Positions 28,437-42,828 are shown, counted from the first letter of the stretch. The stretch is DNA of 64,000 nt from Opitutaceae bacterium (GCA_003151515.1 PLXS01000027.1:1-64000); one strand, 5' to 3'. The notes: a model not told the origin generated them from the letters alone. Made by a program: numbers and translations.

Positions 28437-29000
28437 TCAGATTGCCCCACTCCCGGGACTTGCCTGGCCCCGGGGATTGTCCCGGCTCCACAGCGACAGC
28501 ACCAAGCCTATGATGATCAGCGCAAGGAATCCGTACGGGACGGGGGATATCCCGGCATTCTCACCTCCCTGCCCCGCCGCCGCAATGGGCAGGAAATGAA
28601 GAACCAACCTTCTGGCCAAGTGCTCCAGCAGCAGCAACGCAAACATGAGGGGTATCAGGGTGCGATACCGGGCGAGCACCAGCAGACACACCAGGCATAT
28701 CATGAGATGGGACGCCCCCCAAAGCGCGAAGAGGGAAATCACGGACTGCGTGCCCGCAGGCGTGAAGGTGCTCATGGGGATCCCGTCACCCAACCTCGCC
28801 ATGGCGGAGCCGTTGAAAATGGCGTCCAGGCCGATGCCCACCTTCAGGAGGACGACCAGCGCGAAGAACCATGGCGCGAGCCTGTTTTCGCGGGACGACG
28901 CGTTGTCGGCGCGCTGGGGGAAAAGCCTCCTGAAAACGGAGGTTACCCCGGTGGCGGGCCCGGGCGCCGGGCCCGCAGGCCGGTTTGGCTCTTCCTTCAT
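28437..29000 (-). CDS. Hypothetical multi-pass membrane protein
   Basis: MKEEPNRPAGP...LAPWFFALVVLLKVGIGLDAIFNG...; several hydrophobic helices. Confidence 0.6.
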   Translation of the reverse strand: MKEEPNRPAGPAPGPATGVTSVFRRLFPQRADNASSRENRLAPWFFALVVLLKVGIGLDAIFNGSAMARLGDGIPMSTFTPAGTQSVISLFALWGASHLMICLVCLLVLARYRTLIPLMFALLLLEHLARRLVLHFLPIAAAGQGGENAGISPVPYGFLALIIIGLVLSLWSRDNPRGQASPGSGAI

Positions 29001-29419
29001 CGCTTGGAAGGCAGGTGGGCGATGCATTCGAGCTCGACCCGGGCGCCAAGCGCCAGGCCGCTCGCGCCAAGCGCGCTTCGGGCGGGAAGGTTCGTGCGGA
29101 AGAACTCCCGGTAGACTTCATTGAAGGCCTTCCAATCGGCGATGTCCGCGAGGAAGATGGTGCATTTGACCACCGACTCGAGCGAGGCTCCGTGGCGCTC
29201 CAGTATCCCCCGCACGTTCTCGAGCGCCCGGCGGGACTCCGGCACGATCCCCCCCGGGGCGAGGGTCAGGGTGCCCGGAAGGTTGCCGATCTGCCCGGAC
29301 ACGTAGAGCACGTCGCCCAACTGGACGGCTTCCGAGAACGGAAGGGGCGCTCCCCCCCCTGTCGTCATTGGAAAGTATTTGGGGCCGTCGCCTGCTTCGC
29401 GAGGGTTGCTGGAGGGCAT
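28997..29419 (-). CDS. RidA/YjgF family protein
   Basis: LGDVLYVSGQIGNLPGTLTLAPGGIVPESRRALENVRGILERHGASLESVVKCTIFLADIADWKAFNEVYREFF...ARVELECIA. Confidence 0.92.
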   Translation of the reverse strand: MPSSNPREAGDGPKYFPMTTGGGAPLPFSEAVQLGDVLYVSGQIGNLPGTLTLAPGGIVPESRRALENVRGILERHGASLESVVKCTIFLADIADWKAFNEVYREFFRTNLPARSALGASGLALGARVELECIAHLPSKR

Positions 29420-29522
29420 GGTGCTTTGGGCGGTGTTTCCCGAAGGCTAGAATGACCTTCTAAGGGATCGCCCCCGTCCGCAAGGCGGGTTTTCTCGGGC
29501 AGGCATCGGGCCTGTTGGCCAG

Positions 29523-29798
29523 TCAGGCGCCATCCGCATTGGTTTCGGCCGGTGCCGGGCGCGCAAAGGCGATCCGGCAGAAGAAGTCCGTGCCAAATAT
29601 CAGGATGAAGGCCACGCAGAGATGGAAAACGGCCCAGGGCAGATAGTGCCATTCGTGGCCCACCGGACCGCCAAGCTTGAAGTCGGCCCGTGCGATCAAG
29701 ACGTAAAGGAGATCGCTCATGCATAGAACCAACTCATAGACGCCGATGCCTTTGACGATGGCTCTGAAGACGGAGAACTCTGTTTCGGTGACCTTCAT
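29523..29798 (-). CDS. Small hypothetical membrane protein
   Basis: MKVTETEFSVFRAIVKGIGVYELVLCMSDLLYVLIARADFKLGG...; two hydrophobic segments. Confidence 0.5.
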   Translation of the reverse strand: MKVTETEFSVFRAIVKGIGVYELVLCMSDLLYVLIARADFKLGGPVGHEWHYLPWAVFHLCVAFILIFGTDFFCRIAFARPAPAETNADGA

Positions 29799-29845
29799 GA
29801 TTCCTTGGGGGTTCGGCCGACGATTGGATGATCTGCCCTAGCGAA

Positions 29846-29862
29846 GGCGCGACTCCCGCGCC
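29846..29862. repeat. REP-like GC-rich hairpin (copy A)
   Basis: GGCGCG-ACTCC-CGCGCC; near-identical to copy B at 32011-32027. Confidence 0.5.
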
Positions 29863-29929
29863 GCAATGGACGTGAACGGGGAAAGCGCCGCGTCATGCGA
29901 CCGGGCGGACTCCGCTGCCCCGCCGCTCC

Positions 29930-30175
29930 TTATGGATGCCGTCCGCCAAGAAGACGAGCCGGCAGAAACAGGATGCCGCGCACCAGGGCCAGCAGCGCCT
30001 CCATAGCGATGGCCATCACCCGAAACGGGATCGAGAGCAGCCAGAGTATCGGCCAGACAACGAGGAGAAGGAGGGCGAGCGGCCAGCAGAGCACCAGCAG
30101 AATGACCCAGAGGAGGAAGGTAATGATAGTGCGCATGGGGAATTGGACGCCGGCTGCCTGTAGAACACGGCTCAT
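29930..30175 (-). CDS. Small hydrophobic membrane protein
   Basis: MSRVLQAAGVQFPMRTIITFLLWVILLVLCWPLALLLLVVWPILWLLSIPFRVMAIAME...; stop-start overlap with the upstream MOSC gene. Confidence 0.55.
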   Translation of the reverse strand: MSRVLQAAGVQFPMRTIITFLLWVILLVLCWPLALLLLVVWPILWLLSIPFRVMAIAMEALLALVRGILFLPARLLGGRHP

Positions 30176-30687
30176 GCCGAAAGGTTACAACGCGGGCCGC
30201 GCTCCGGATCAGCCGACTCGCCCGGTAGAACCTCAACGAGGGCATCACCCACCCGGATTTCACCCTCGGATAGGATCTGGGCTCGCAAACCGCCCTTATG
30301 CAGCAGTCCATGAAGGATTTCGGGAGACGTCTTCTTGGCCAGGTAATCGCACGGCTCACAGAGCCGTATGCCGCGGATCAGGACGGGGCCGACCCGGAAG
30401 TCGCGCCCCACAAGCGCATTCAGGTCTACGCCAACAGTCACAAGGTTGCGGCGCGCATCCCGTGCAGTGAAGGCGATCCCCGAGGTCGCGGCGAACAAGT
30501 CAACATGCTCCCTCTGTATCAGCGTGACCTCATAGTCGGGCTTCTGGGGATGGGGGGAGAAGGTCCCAATGCCGTTGAAATACCGGTCGCCCTCCAAGCC
30601 GCGCCCCGGGATCGCGCGGACACACTGCTGCGGCACCACCGGGTCGCCCGGGGCCGCCGCGATAAGGATGTCGGTCACCTTCGCCAC
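30172..30687 (-). CDS. MOSC domain protein
   Basis: GRGLEGDRYFNGIGTFS...ARRNLVTVGVDLNALVGRDFRVGPVLIRGIRLCEPCDYLAK. Confidence 0.9.
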   Translation of the reverse strand: MAKVTDILIAAAPGDPVVPQQCVRAIPGRGLEGDRYFNGIGTFSPHPQKPDYEVTLIQREHVDLFAATSGIAFTARDARRNLVTVGVDLNALVGRDFRVGPVLIRGIRLCEPCDYLAKKTSPEILHGLLHKGGLRAQILSEGEIRVGDALVEVLPGESADPERGPRCNLSA

Positions 30688-30788
30688 GCTCGCCTACCGG
30701 CGGGACGACCCCAGCAGGCAAAGCCGCGGCTGGCGCACCGCGGGCGCCGCGACCGGTCCAAGCGCGAGGTGCGGGGATTGCCTCGGCC

Positions 30789-31292
30789 TCATCTCTTCAA
30801 TTCCGCGGCTATGGCGGCCTTCAGCTCCCCGAAATCCTTCTCGTCAAATCCGACGCTCGCAAACTTGATGGTGCCGTCCCTCCCGACCACGTAGCATCTT
30901 GGAATAAACTTGGTGGCATACTGCGCGTAGATCTTCCGCTTGGGATCCGCAACGATAGCGAAGGTGAACCCCTTCGACGCCTTGAACTCGGCCAACTCCT
31001 GATTCTGGTGCTCCCGGCCAACGGCGAAGACCACAAGACCGTCGGATTTGTGCGCGAGCCAGATGTCGCGCTCCACGAGCGGCATCTCGGCCATGCAGGG
31101 CCCGCACCATGTCGCGAAGAAATCCAACAGGACAACCTTGCCCCTAAGGCCCTCGAGTGAGACGGCGGCCCCGTCGGTGCTGGTTGCATGAAACCCCGGG
31201 GCGACGTTTCCCACCCGCGCCACATCGCCTTCGAAGGCGTGGGTGATGGGCGCGCTGAGGGCGACGAGAGCCAGGGCGATGAATGGTTTCAT
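30789..31292 (-). CDS. TlpA/ResA-like thioredoxin-fold protein
   Basis: VVLLDFFATWCGPCMAEMPLVERDIW; WCGPC active site; signal peptide. Confidence 0.9.
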   Translation of the reverse strand: MKPFIALALVALSAPITHAFEGDVARVGNVAPGFHATSTDGAAVSLEGLRGKVVLLDFFATWCGPCMAEMPLVERDIWLAHKSDGLVVFAVGREHQNQELAEFKASKGFTFAIVADPKRKIYAQYATKFIPRCYVVGRDGTIKFASVGFDEKDFGELKAAIAAELKR

Positions 31293-31325
31293 GGGTGTTT
31301 TGCGGGGGGTTTAGACAACGCGTGC

Positions 31326-31973
31326 CTACGGGTGCGGCGCCGCCTTCCCCGCGAGAGGCGTCACCGAGGAAAGCGTCTGATTTGACGATTGGTTCGGCGC
31401 CAAAAGGGCCATTCGTCGGGTCAAATCCCTGTGCAGGCGCGCGTCGAACGGCAACATAGAATGGAGTAGAGCTGGAATGCAGACATTGTCACCAAAAGGC
31501 AAAATGGCGCTCGATGGGGGTCGAACCATGCCATCGAAAGGGGTCCAATAGGATGTCGTTGGCAATCCCTCTATGAAACGAGCGCCCCGGTCCAGTTTTC
31601 TCAAGAATTCACTTCCCTTGCGCATATCGCGAACACCACGACTGGGATAGAAATAGGCGCTGTAGGTTCCCCTGTGCGGTCCAGCAATAGAGAAAAACGC
31701 CCTAGCTCTCCCAATGCCGTCACCACTCTGGAGGTAATGACGAGCGACTAATGCACCCATACTAAATCCAACCACGACGAGGTCCCGCGTCGCAGGCACG
31801 GCATCACGAACAAATGCCGCCAAATGCGCAGACAATCTTTCGAGTCCGCCACGCCCGTCGTTCGGACGGAGGGGTGACAGGTGGCACGTATGGCCAGCCT
31901 GCGATAAACAACCCGCCAACCTTCGCATGATGGATGGCCCGTTTAGAAAGCCAGGAACAAGAAGAACGTCCAT
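31326..31973 (-). CDS. Alpha/beta hydrolase (lipase-like)
   Basis: MDVLLVPGFLNGPSIMRRL...DLVVVGFSMGALVARHYLQ (GxSxG). Confidence 0.75.
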   Translation of the reverse strand: MDVLLVPGFLNGPSIMRRLAGCLSQAGHTCHLSPLRPNDGRGGLERLSAHLAAFVRDAVPATRDLVVVGFSMGALVARHYLQSGDGIGRARAFFSIAGPHRGTYSAYFYPSRGVRDMRKGSEFLRKLDRGARFIEGLPTTSYWTPFDGMVRPPSSAILPFGDNVCIPALLHSMLPFDARLHRDLTRRMALLAPNQSSNQTLSSVTPLAGKAAPHP

Positions 31974-32010
31974 AAGACCGCCGAGCGTTGAGGTCATCCG
32001 CACCAACGGA

Positions 32011-32027
32011 GGCGCGGCTCCCGCGCC
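32011..32027. repeat. REP-like GC-rich hairpin (copy B)
   Basis: GGCGCG-GCTCC-CGCGCC with similar 3' flank (CGCA...CGTGA) to copy A. Confidence 0.5.
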
Positions 32028-32170
32028 GCAGGAGGCGTGATGGACGGGGGCGTCGGCTCCGACGATCGGTTCGGCATTCGCCACCCTTGCGATGTAAAGG
32101 TAAGCACTTCGCTAGATTACTCGGAGCTAGGCAGGCTCAGCTTGTGCGTCAACGCGAGTACGTCGCAGCA

Positions 32171-32872
32171 TCAAAGGCTAATATCTCGTTCCTTTTCAGG
32201 AGTTCTCTGTTGGGAGGGTTCATTCGTAAGTTTCTCCCACCAATCTGGGTCCATCGAATAAAAGGCCGAATTAGGTGAGGCACCTTTCGAACGATTCAAT
32301 TCAATCGCGCGGGAAAGACTCAACACAATGGGCTGCATCTTAACAAAGATCGCCTGTAGATCAGGCACCTCTAGCATCTGTGCGCGATTGAACGCCTCTT
32401 TCAGGGGAGTGCCGTTAATCGCGCCCTGCTCTAAAATGAACGCGATGTCTTTCAAATCCTCCTTATCGTTTCGCATCATCTTCGTCAAAACTAGATCAGC
32501 AGTAGATGGGCGATAAAGGCGCAGGAACTTGTAGTGCTCAGACGGAATCTTGACGACCTTCTCGAGCCAATCTGCGGTAAGCGCCACTTGCCGATCGGTA
32601 AACAGATGGGACACGTACAAACCAGAGGGCTCCAGTTGTTTGTTCGTCTTGTCAATCGCATCCCAAAATTGTGAATCGGCCTTAATTCTCGACATCTCGA
32701 TGGACGGAAGGATGGCATCCACGTCCTGGGTCGCGCCGAACCTTAGACCCTCATCTCCAAAACCCAGTGCCAGGGCGGCCCTCCCGAAGAGGACGATGCG
32801 GGTCTCCTTCTCCAGGAATGAATCTAAGGTCTTAAGGATGTGCTGCGGATTATTTACTGGCAATGCAGCCAC
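32171..32872 (-). CDS. Nucleotidyltransferase-fold protein (AbiEii/DUF6036-like)
   Basis: LDSFLEKETRIVLFGRAALALGFGDEGLRFGATQDVDAILPSI resembles the NTase G[GSR]xAxAL...T.DVD signature. Likely GTG start at 32872, overlapping the upstream gene. Confidence 0.6.
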   Translation of the reverse strand: MAALPVNNPQHILKTLDSFLEKETRIVLFGRAALALGFGDEGLRFGATQDVDAILPSIEMSRIKADSQFWDAIDKTNKQLEPSGLYVSHLFTDRQVALTADWLEKVVKIPSEHYKFLRLYRPSTADLVLTKMMRNDKEDLKDIAFILEQGAINGTPLKEAFNRAQMLEVPDLQAIFVKMQPIVLSLSRAIELNRSKGASPNSAFYSMDPDWWEKLTNEPSQQRTPEKERDISL

Positions 32873-33369
32873 TGCACATTCCCTCCTCCGTTCCGCGTGA
32901 CGCCAGTTTGAGACACAAATCTGCTCCAATTCGGGAGCACTCCATCGGCAACCGCTTCCTGCTTCCCAAGCAGAATCTCCAAGCGCACCCAATAGCTCCT
33001 GTTCTCCACGTCGTGGGTATGGCCAGCCGTTGCGATATAGGACAATACCCTTCCGACCCTCTCGCGCCTGGCAACCCGCGCCAATTTCTCGACATCGCAT
33101 CGACTCGTCAATTGTGCGGCGCACCTAATCGCGATCGGTTCATATTCATTCTCACCGAGAAGCAGCAAAGCCACCAATTCCTCATTCAAGATCGCTTCAA
33201 ATCCCGGATCGCGTTCAGCGGGCGGAAACAATGACGCGTAATGGCGGCATCCTCGCGCAACAGCCAGTCGTATGAAATCGCCAACGGTGTTGAAGCCCAG
33301 ACGGTTAGCTCTTCGAAGCAAGGCGGAGGAATTCCGGATCTCCCCAAGTTCTTTTGCGAGCGTTGCCAT
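32854..33369 (-). CDS. Hypothetical partner protein of the NTase gene
   Basis: MATLAKELGEIRNSSALLRRANRLGFNTVGDFIRLAVARGCRHYASLFPP...NVQWLHCQ*; 3' end overlaps the predicted NTase start by 19 nt. Confidence 0.55.
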   Translation of the reverse strand: MATLAKELGEIRNSSALLRRANRLGFNTVGDFIRLAVARGCRHYASLFPPAERDPGFEAILNEELVALLLLGENEYEPIAIRCAAQLTSRCDVEKLARVARRERVGRVLSYIATAGHTHDVENRSYWVRLEILLGKQEAVADGVLPNWSRFVSQTGVTRNGGGNVQWLHCQ

Positions 33370-33696
33370 ATTACGGAATGAGCACGTGCAACCGAAAAGC
33401 TACTATTCAGATCGAGAACTGCAAGAGGTTCCCCAACGTCATCCGAGTCGAACGTTGCTCATGCCACTTCTAGCGGCACGGCCATTCATACGATCTTCTA
33501 TAGATCATTGCCTTATGGAGTTTATGGTCGCACTTAAGAGGCAGACGACAATTGGGATTCGGGTGACCTCAACTTGTGACCGGAAACCAGCCACGGTATA
33601 TTCTGAGCGCCATTATGCTCCCACCTTGAAAACCGAGCGCGCGATGAATCGGGCTGCCGCGGGACCTATATCGCAAAGTCCCGGGGGACAGGGGCC

Positions 33697-34398
33697 CTAC
33701 CCCGCCGACATGACGGCCGTCGCAAAGGCCAGCACGAGTGGGGGCACTTCACCCCTCAGCGCGGCGCGTTCCGGCTGAAACAGCACCCCGGCGAAGAACG
33801 GGTGCGATGCAAGCTCGGCGCCCCTGATCTCGCCGGCGTCATCCTTTGCGGTGAACCTGAGGCCGGCCTTCTCGAGCAAGGCCTGGTGCTCGCGGTTGAG
33901 CCCGTAATTGCACCGGTATCCCTCGGTCGCCACCGAGCCCCCGTAGGCTTTCGCGAGCAGGCTTCCCTCCTCGAATCGCACCGTGCCCGTCTTCTCAACC
34001 AGAGAGCACCTCAGCTTCGTGACCACCAACGAGCGTCCGGCAGGGTTTGTCTCGGCATGGTCGGCATCCGGCATTCCGGCCGCGGTGCGCGCAATCTCTA
34101 TGAGCGCGTGCTGGAAGCCGCCGCAGGTGCCAAGGAAAGGTCGGCCCGCGGTGCGCGCGAAGCGGACGGCGTCGATCGCGCCGGCCGTGTTCTCATAGGG
34201 GCTGGCCGGGACAAGCCACACGCCCGAGAAACGGGCGAGGTCGCCCGCCGCATCCGATATCGCCCGGGTCGCGACCCATTCCCACTCAAGGCCGGCGCCC
34301 AGGCGGTCGCGGCAGAGCCCCAGGGCGACCGGTATCGCCCGGTGGGCCGTGACCTTCGCGTCGTGGTCTCCGACAAGCGCAATCAGCCTGCGGCCCAT
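33697..34398 (-). CDS. Class I glutamine amidotransferase-like protein (CTP synthase C-terminal type)
   Basis: RFARTAGRPFLGTCGGFQHALIEIAR...HPFFAGVLFQPE; overlaps the lnt 3' end. Confidence 0.75.
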   Translation of the reverse strand: MGRRLIALVGDHDAKVTAHRAIPVALGLCRDRLGAGLEWEWVATRAISDAAGDLARFSGVWLVPASPYENTAGAIDAVRFARTAGRPFLGTCGGFQHALIEIARTAAGMPDADHAETNPAGRSLVVTKLRCSLVEKTGTVRFEEGSLLAKAYGGSVATEGYRCNYGLNREHQALLEKAGLRFTAKDDAGEIRGAELASHPFFAGVLFQPERAALRGEVPPLVLAFATAVMSAG

Positions 34399-36048
34399 GG
34401 CGCCGCCCCCCTGCGCGAGGCCGCAGCGCCCCCGCCCACGGCGAGGATGCCCGCCCCCAGGAGGAGCAGACACGCGCTGACCGCGACAAACCAGTCGCCG
34501 TGCTCGACGTAGTAGCTGTAGCGCCCCACCCAGCGGCGGTCACGGGTTACGTCGGCTGTCTGGACGCCCCTGAAGTAGACGCTCCCGGAATCGTTAACCA
34601 TGACCTTGCGCATGGCGCCGAACTCGTCGATCCACCCGCTCCATCCCCCGTTGCCGCAACGCAGCACCGGGCGGCGATTCTCGACCGCGCGCAGGACGGA
34701 GTGGGCCGCGTGCTGGTAGGCCGCGGCCCCCTCGCCGTACCAGGCGTCGTTCGTGACGACGACCAGCGCGTCGGCGCCCTCGCGCACCTCCTCCCGCGAA
34801 AGCGCCGGGAAGAGGTCCTCGTAGCAGATGAGGACGCCCAAGGCGGCGGCGCCCCCGTTCAGTGTGACGACCAGCGGAGAGCTGTCGGTCCCCGCCGTGA
34901 AGTCGTCGCCGAGCGGCACGAACTTCCCGATCCATCCGAATATGGGCCGCAGCGGGATGTACTCGCCGAACTGCACCAGGCGGCGCTTCGAGTAATGGGC
35001 GGCCTGGACGCCGACCTGCGGGTCGACGACAAAGGCCGAGTTGAAGGCGCTCACGCGCCCGGGGCCTGCCTGCTCAACGGAGTCGGCGCCGACGAGCATC
35101 GGGGCCTTCAGGCGCGCGGAAAGCTGCTCGACGAACCTCCTCATCGACGGGTCGGCGTTGAGCGGGAACGGGGTCGTCGACTCGGGCCAGAGGACCAGGT
35201 CGGGATGCAGGTCGCGCGCCGAGAGCGTCGTGGTCCAGAGCGTCTGCATGATCTGCGTCTCCTTGGACGGGTCCCACTTGACGAGCGCGGGGATGTACGG
35301 CTGCACGAACGCCACCCTTGCGAAGGGCTCGGAATAGCGGCTGCGGTTGGTCGTCTCCTGGATGTGGACCGACAGGCACACGAGGATGAGGAAGAGACCG
35401 AGGAGGAGCTCGGGGCTCCGCCTTCGCAGTCCGACCTCGCCCTCGAGGAAGAGCCGGTGCACGAAGGCGGCGACCCCGATGTTGGCCGCGACAATGACAA
35501 AGGAGATGCCGGAGGCACCCGTGTATGCCGCGATCTGGAGCATGCTCGTCATCTCCCACTGGGTCGCGGCAAGCGGCATCCACGGGAAGCCCCCCAGGAG
35601 CCAGGTGCGGGTCCACTCGTCGACGACCCAGGCGCCCGCGAGGCCGAGCATCGCGAGCAGGCGCACCGGCGTCTGCCGGCCCAGCATGCGCGGCAGCGCC
35701 CACCAGGCCGCGAGGTACCAGACGCCCGTCCAGGCCCCGACCAGCGGCCCGACGACGAACAGGCCCACCCAGGTGACCGGGTGCAGCCAGCCCAGGTTGA
35801 TCGTCCAGGCGACGGCCTGGGCGGCGAAGAGCGTCCAGGCATAGACCTTCAGGCGCGGGCGCAGGTAGGCCCAGAAGAGGCCCGGCGCCAGGCAGGCGTA
35901 CGCCGCCTCCGGCGAATGCAGCGGCGGGAAGGCCGCGACCTGAAGGAAGGCGGCCATGGCGCCCACGATCACCGGGGCGGCCCAGGCGGAGTGCCGGTCC
36001 CAGAACGTGGGGACGGGTTCGTACGGGTCGGCGCTCAACAGTCGGCCC

Positions 36049-36056
<8 letters not shown>
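34383..36056 (-). CDS. lnt: Apolipoprotein N-acyltransferase
   Basis: Multi-TM N-terminus; [43 protein letters not shown]...[25 protein letters not shown]. Confidence 0.93.
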
Positions 36057-39024
<2,968 letters not shown>

Positions 39025-39094
39025 TAAGACGACGACATTAGACCGTTGGCCGGCATTGGCAAACGACAAATGCCCGAGCGGGTCCCCGGGGGCG

Positions 39095-40021
<927 letters not shown>

Positions 40022-40099
40022 GTTTCCCCGATTTGAGCCCTAATGGCGCCCGGATGGCGAGCGCTTAAGCATGGCCGCCAAGCCCTTCCGAAAGGGGGC

Positions 40100-41662
40100 T
40101 CACCCCCTAGGGGTGATCTCGAGGACGGCGACGGACTTGGGAGGGAGCGTCGCCGTCAGCACGTCGCCCGCCGCCGAGAAGTCCGTGAACGGCGACGGCC
40201 TGACGGCGCCCGGATCATCGAAGGTGTTGTGCGCCTGCATGGTCGGTGCGGTGAGCACGGTTCCGCCGACCGTGCCCAGGCGGGCGCCGGTGACCGCGCA
40301 CACGACGCGCACCGGCCGGTCCGGGTCGGTGTTGACGAGCGACAGGTGGATGCGGCCGCCGGCGCGGGAGGCCGACGCGCTGACGAGCGGGACCGGCGCC
40401 GGCTCGTCCACGTAGCGCGGGGTGACCAGGTCGACGGCGAGCCTCGCCGCCCCCTGGTGCACCTTGAGCATGTCAAAGACGTGGTAGGTCGGCGTGAGCA
40501 CCATCCTTGGGCCGTCCGTCAAGATCATCGCCTGGAGCACGTTCACCATCTGGGCTATGTTTCCCATGACCACCCGTCCGGCGTGCTCCTGGAATATGTG
40601 CAGCGTCAGGGCCGCCACGACGGCGTCGCGCATGGTGTTCTGCTGCTGCAGGAACCCTGGGTTGGTGCCGGGGGTCGAGTCGTGCCACACGCCCCACTCG
40701 TCGACCAGGAGGCCGACCTTCCTTGCGGGGTCGTAGCGGTCCATGATCGCCTCGTGGCCCCTTATGATGGGCTCCATGCGCATCGCCTGCGCGAGCGTGG
40801 CCTTCCAGTCGGCCTGCGAGAACTCGGTGGCGGAGCCCTTGTCGTTCCAGCCGTTCTTGAGCGTGTAGTAGTGAAGCGAGAGCCCGTTCATCCTCTTGCC
40901 CGCGATCGCCATGACCTTGTCGGTCCAGGCGTAGTCGTCGGAGTTCGGGCCGCAGGCCACCCGGTAGAGTAAGTTGCCCGGATAGTTCTTGAGGAACACG
41001 TTGGAGCGCCTGAAGTTGTCCGCGTAGAACTCGGGGGTCATGTCTCCGCCGCAGCCCCAGGCCTCGTTGCCCACCGCGAAGTACCTGACCTTCCAGGGCT
41101 GCTCGCGTCCGTTCCTGCGCCTCAGGTTCGCCAGGGGCGAATCCGCGTCGGAGGTCATGTACTCGACCCATTCCATCATCTCCTGCACCGAGCCGCTGCC
41201 CAGGTTGCCCGTGATGTAGGGCTCGCATCCGACCTGCTCGCACAGATCCATGAACTCGTGGGTGCCGAAGCTGTTGTCCTCCACCACCCCGCCCCAGTTC
41301 GTGTTAATCATCTTGGGGCGGCCAGCGGGGGGCCCGATGCCGTTGCGCCAGTGGTACTCGTCGGCGAAGCACCCGCCCGGCCACCGAAGCACCGGGACGC
41401 GGATCTCCCGCAGCGCCGCGACCACGTCGCTGCGGATACCCCTCACGTTGGGGATGGGCGAGTCCTCCCCCACCCAGATGCCGCCGTAGATGCAGGTGCC
41501 GAGGTGCTCGGAGAACTGGCCGTAGATGTTGCGGTTGATGGCGGGGCCGGGCTCGTCCGCGTGCAGTGTGAGGGTGGCCGTGAGGACCTGCGCCCTCAGG
41601 CCCGCGGCCATGGCCGCGAGAGCGATGACGATGCAGATGGCCGGCAGTTTCGGGGTTTTCAT
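40100..41662 (-). CDS. GH51 alpha-L-arabinofuranosidase, secreted
   Basis: [23 protein letters not shown]...[23 protein letters not shown]...[18 protein letters not shown]...[11 protein letters not shown]. Confidence 0.92.
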   Translation of the reverse strand: MKTPKLPAICIVIALAAMAAGLRAQVLTATLTLHADEPGPAINRNIYGQFSEHLGTCIYGGIWVGEDSPIPNVRGIRSDVVAALREIRVPVLRWPGGCFADEYHWRNGIGPPAGRPKMINTNWGGVVEDNSFGTHEFMDLCEQVGCEPYITGNLGSGSVQEMMEWVEYMTSDADSPLANLRRRNGREQPWKVRYFAVGNEAWGCGGDMTPEFYADNFRRSNVFLKNYPGNLLYRVACGPNSDDYAWTDKVMAIAGKRMNGLSLHYYTLKNGWNDKGSATEFSQADWKATLAQAMRMEPIIRGHEAIMDRYDPARKVGLLVDEWGVWHDSTPGTNPGFLQQQNTMRDAVVAALTLHIFQEHAGRVVMGNIAQMVNVLQAMILTDGPRMVLTPTYHVFDMLKVHQGAARLAVDLVTPRYVDEPAPVPLVSASASRAGGRIHLSLVNTDPDRPVRVVCAVTGARLGTVGGTVLTAPTMQAHNTFDDPGAVRPSPFTDFSAAGDVLTATLPPKSVAVLEITPRG

Positions 41663-42801
41663 AAGGGGAGTCGGGCGCCCTGCTCGTAGCGGCCTATCCA
41701 GGCCCTGTGCCAGGGCCCGAAGTCGCCGGCCTCGATGTGGGCTCGCGCCTGGCTCATGAGGTCGAGGAAGAAGTGGAGGTTGTGGATGGTCAGGAGCGTG
41801 CCGCCCAGCATCTCGCCGGCGATGAAGAGATGGCGCATGTAAGCCCGGGAGAAGTTCCGGCAGGTGTAGTTGTCCTGGCCCTCGACGATAGGCCTCGAGT
41901 CGGAGCGGAACCTCTCGTTGCGCAGGTTGATCGTCCCGTCGGGCGTGAAGGCGAGGCCGTTTCGGGCGACGCGGGTCGGAAGGACGCAGTCGAACATGTC
42001 GACGCCCAGCGCGATCATCTTTAGAATCTGCGGCGGGGTGCCGAGGCCCATGGTGTACCTGGGCCTGTCCGCGGGCAGGAAGGGCGCCACTGCGCCGACC
42101 TGCCTGAACATTTCCTCTTCCGGCTCGCCGACGCTCACCCCGCCGATGGCGTAGCCCGGAAAGTCCAGCGCGGCGAGCGCCTCCGCGGCCTCCCTCCTCA
42201 GGTCGTCGTAGGTCGAGCCCTGGACTATCGCGAAGACGTGGTGGCCCGAGGCGAGGAAGCCGCTCTCCTCGGCTATCTCGCGGCAGCGGCGCGCCCAGCG
42301 CAGGCTGCGCTCGCAGGCCAGGGCGCACGCGCCGCGCTCGACGGGCCACGGCGGGCACTCGTCGATCACCATCGCGATGTCGGAGCCCAGGTCCGACTGG
42401 ATGGCCATCACCTCCTTCGGCCCGAGGAATAGCCTCGCCCCGTCGAGGTGCGATTGGAATGCCACGCCGTCCGCCTGCACGTCGCGCAGCTTGGCGAGGC
42501 TGAAGACCTGGAAGCCGCCGCTGTCGGTCAGGATGGGCCCGTCCCAGCCCATGAAGCGGTGAAGGCCGCCCATCTCGCGGATGAGCCCGCTTCCCGGCCG
42601 CAGGTTGAGGTGATACGTGTTCCCGAGGATCACCTGGGCGCCGACCGCGCGCAGGTGCTCCGGCGTGACGGCCTTGACCGTGCCCTGCGTGCCGACGGGC
42701 ATGAATACGGGCGTCTCGACGGCGCCGTGCAGGGTCGACAGGCGCCCTCGACGGGCGCCCGTTGCGGCGTCCTTAGCAAGCAATTGAAAGTGACTTGCCA
42801 T
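41659..42801 (-). CDS. tgt: tRNA-guanine transglycosylase (queuine tRNA-ribosyltransferase)
   Basis: [39 protein letters not shown]...[13 protein letters not shown]...[12 protein letters not shown]...[15 protein letters not shown]. Confidence 0.97.
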   Translation of the reverse strand: MASHFQLLAKDAATGARRGRLSTLHGAVETPVFMPVGTQGTVKAVTPEHLRAVGAQVILGNTYHLNLRPGSGLIREMGGLHRFMGWDGPILTDSGGFQVFSLAKLRDVQADGVAFQSHLDGARLFLGPKEVMAIQSDLGSDIAMVIDECPPWPVERGACALACERSLRWARRCREIAEESGFLASGHHVFAIVQGSTYDDLRREAAEALAALDFPGYAIGGVSVGEPEEEMFRQVGAVAPFLPADRPRYTMGLGTPPQILKMIALGVDMFDCVLPTRVARNGLAFTPDGTINLRNERFRSDSRPIVEGQDNYTCRNFSRAYMRHLFIAGEMLGGTLLTIHNLHFFLDLMSQARAHIEAGDFGPWHRAWIGRYEQGARLPL

Positions 42802-42828
42802 ATTCGTCCAATGACCCTACCCGCACCC

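Noticed and set aside
33433-33456. Possible tRNA T-arm (GTTCGACTC on the minus strand)
   Set aside because: Flanking bases do not form a T-stem and no acceptor or anticodon stem could be built.
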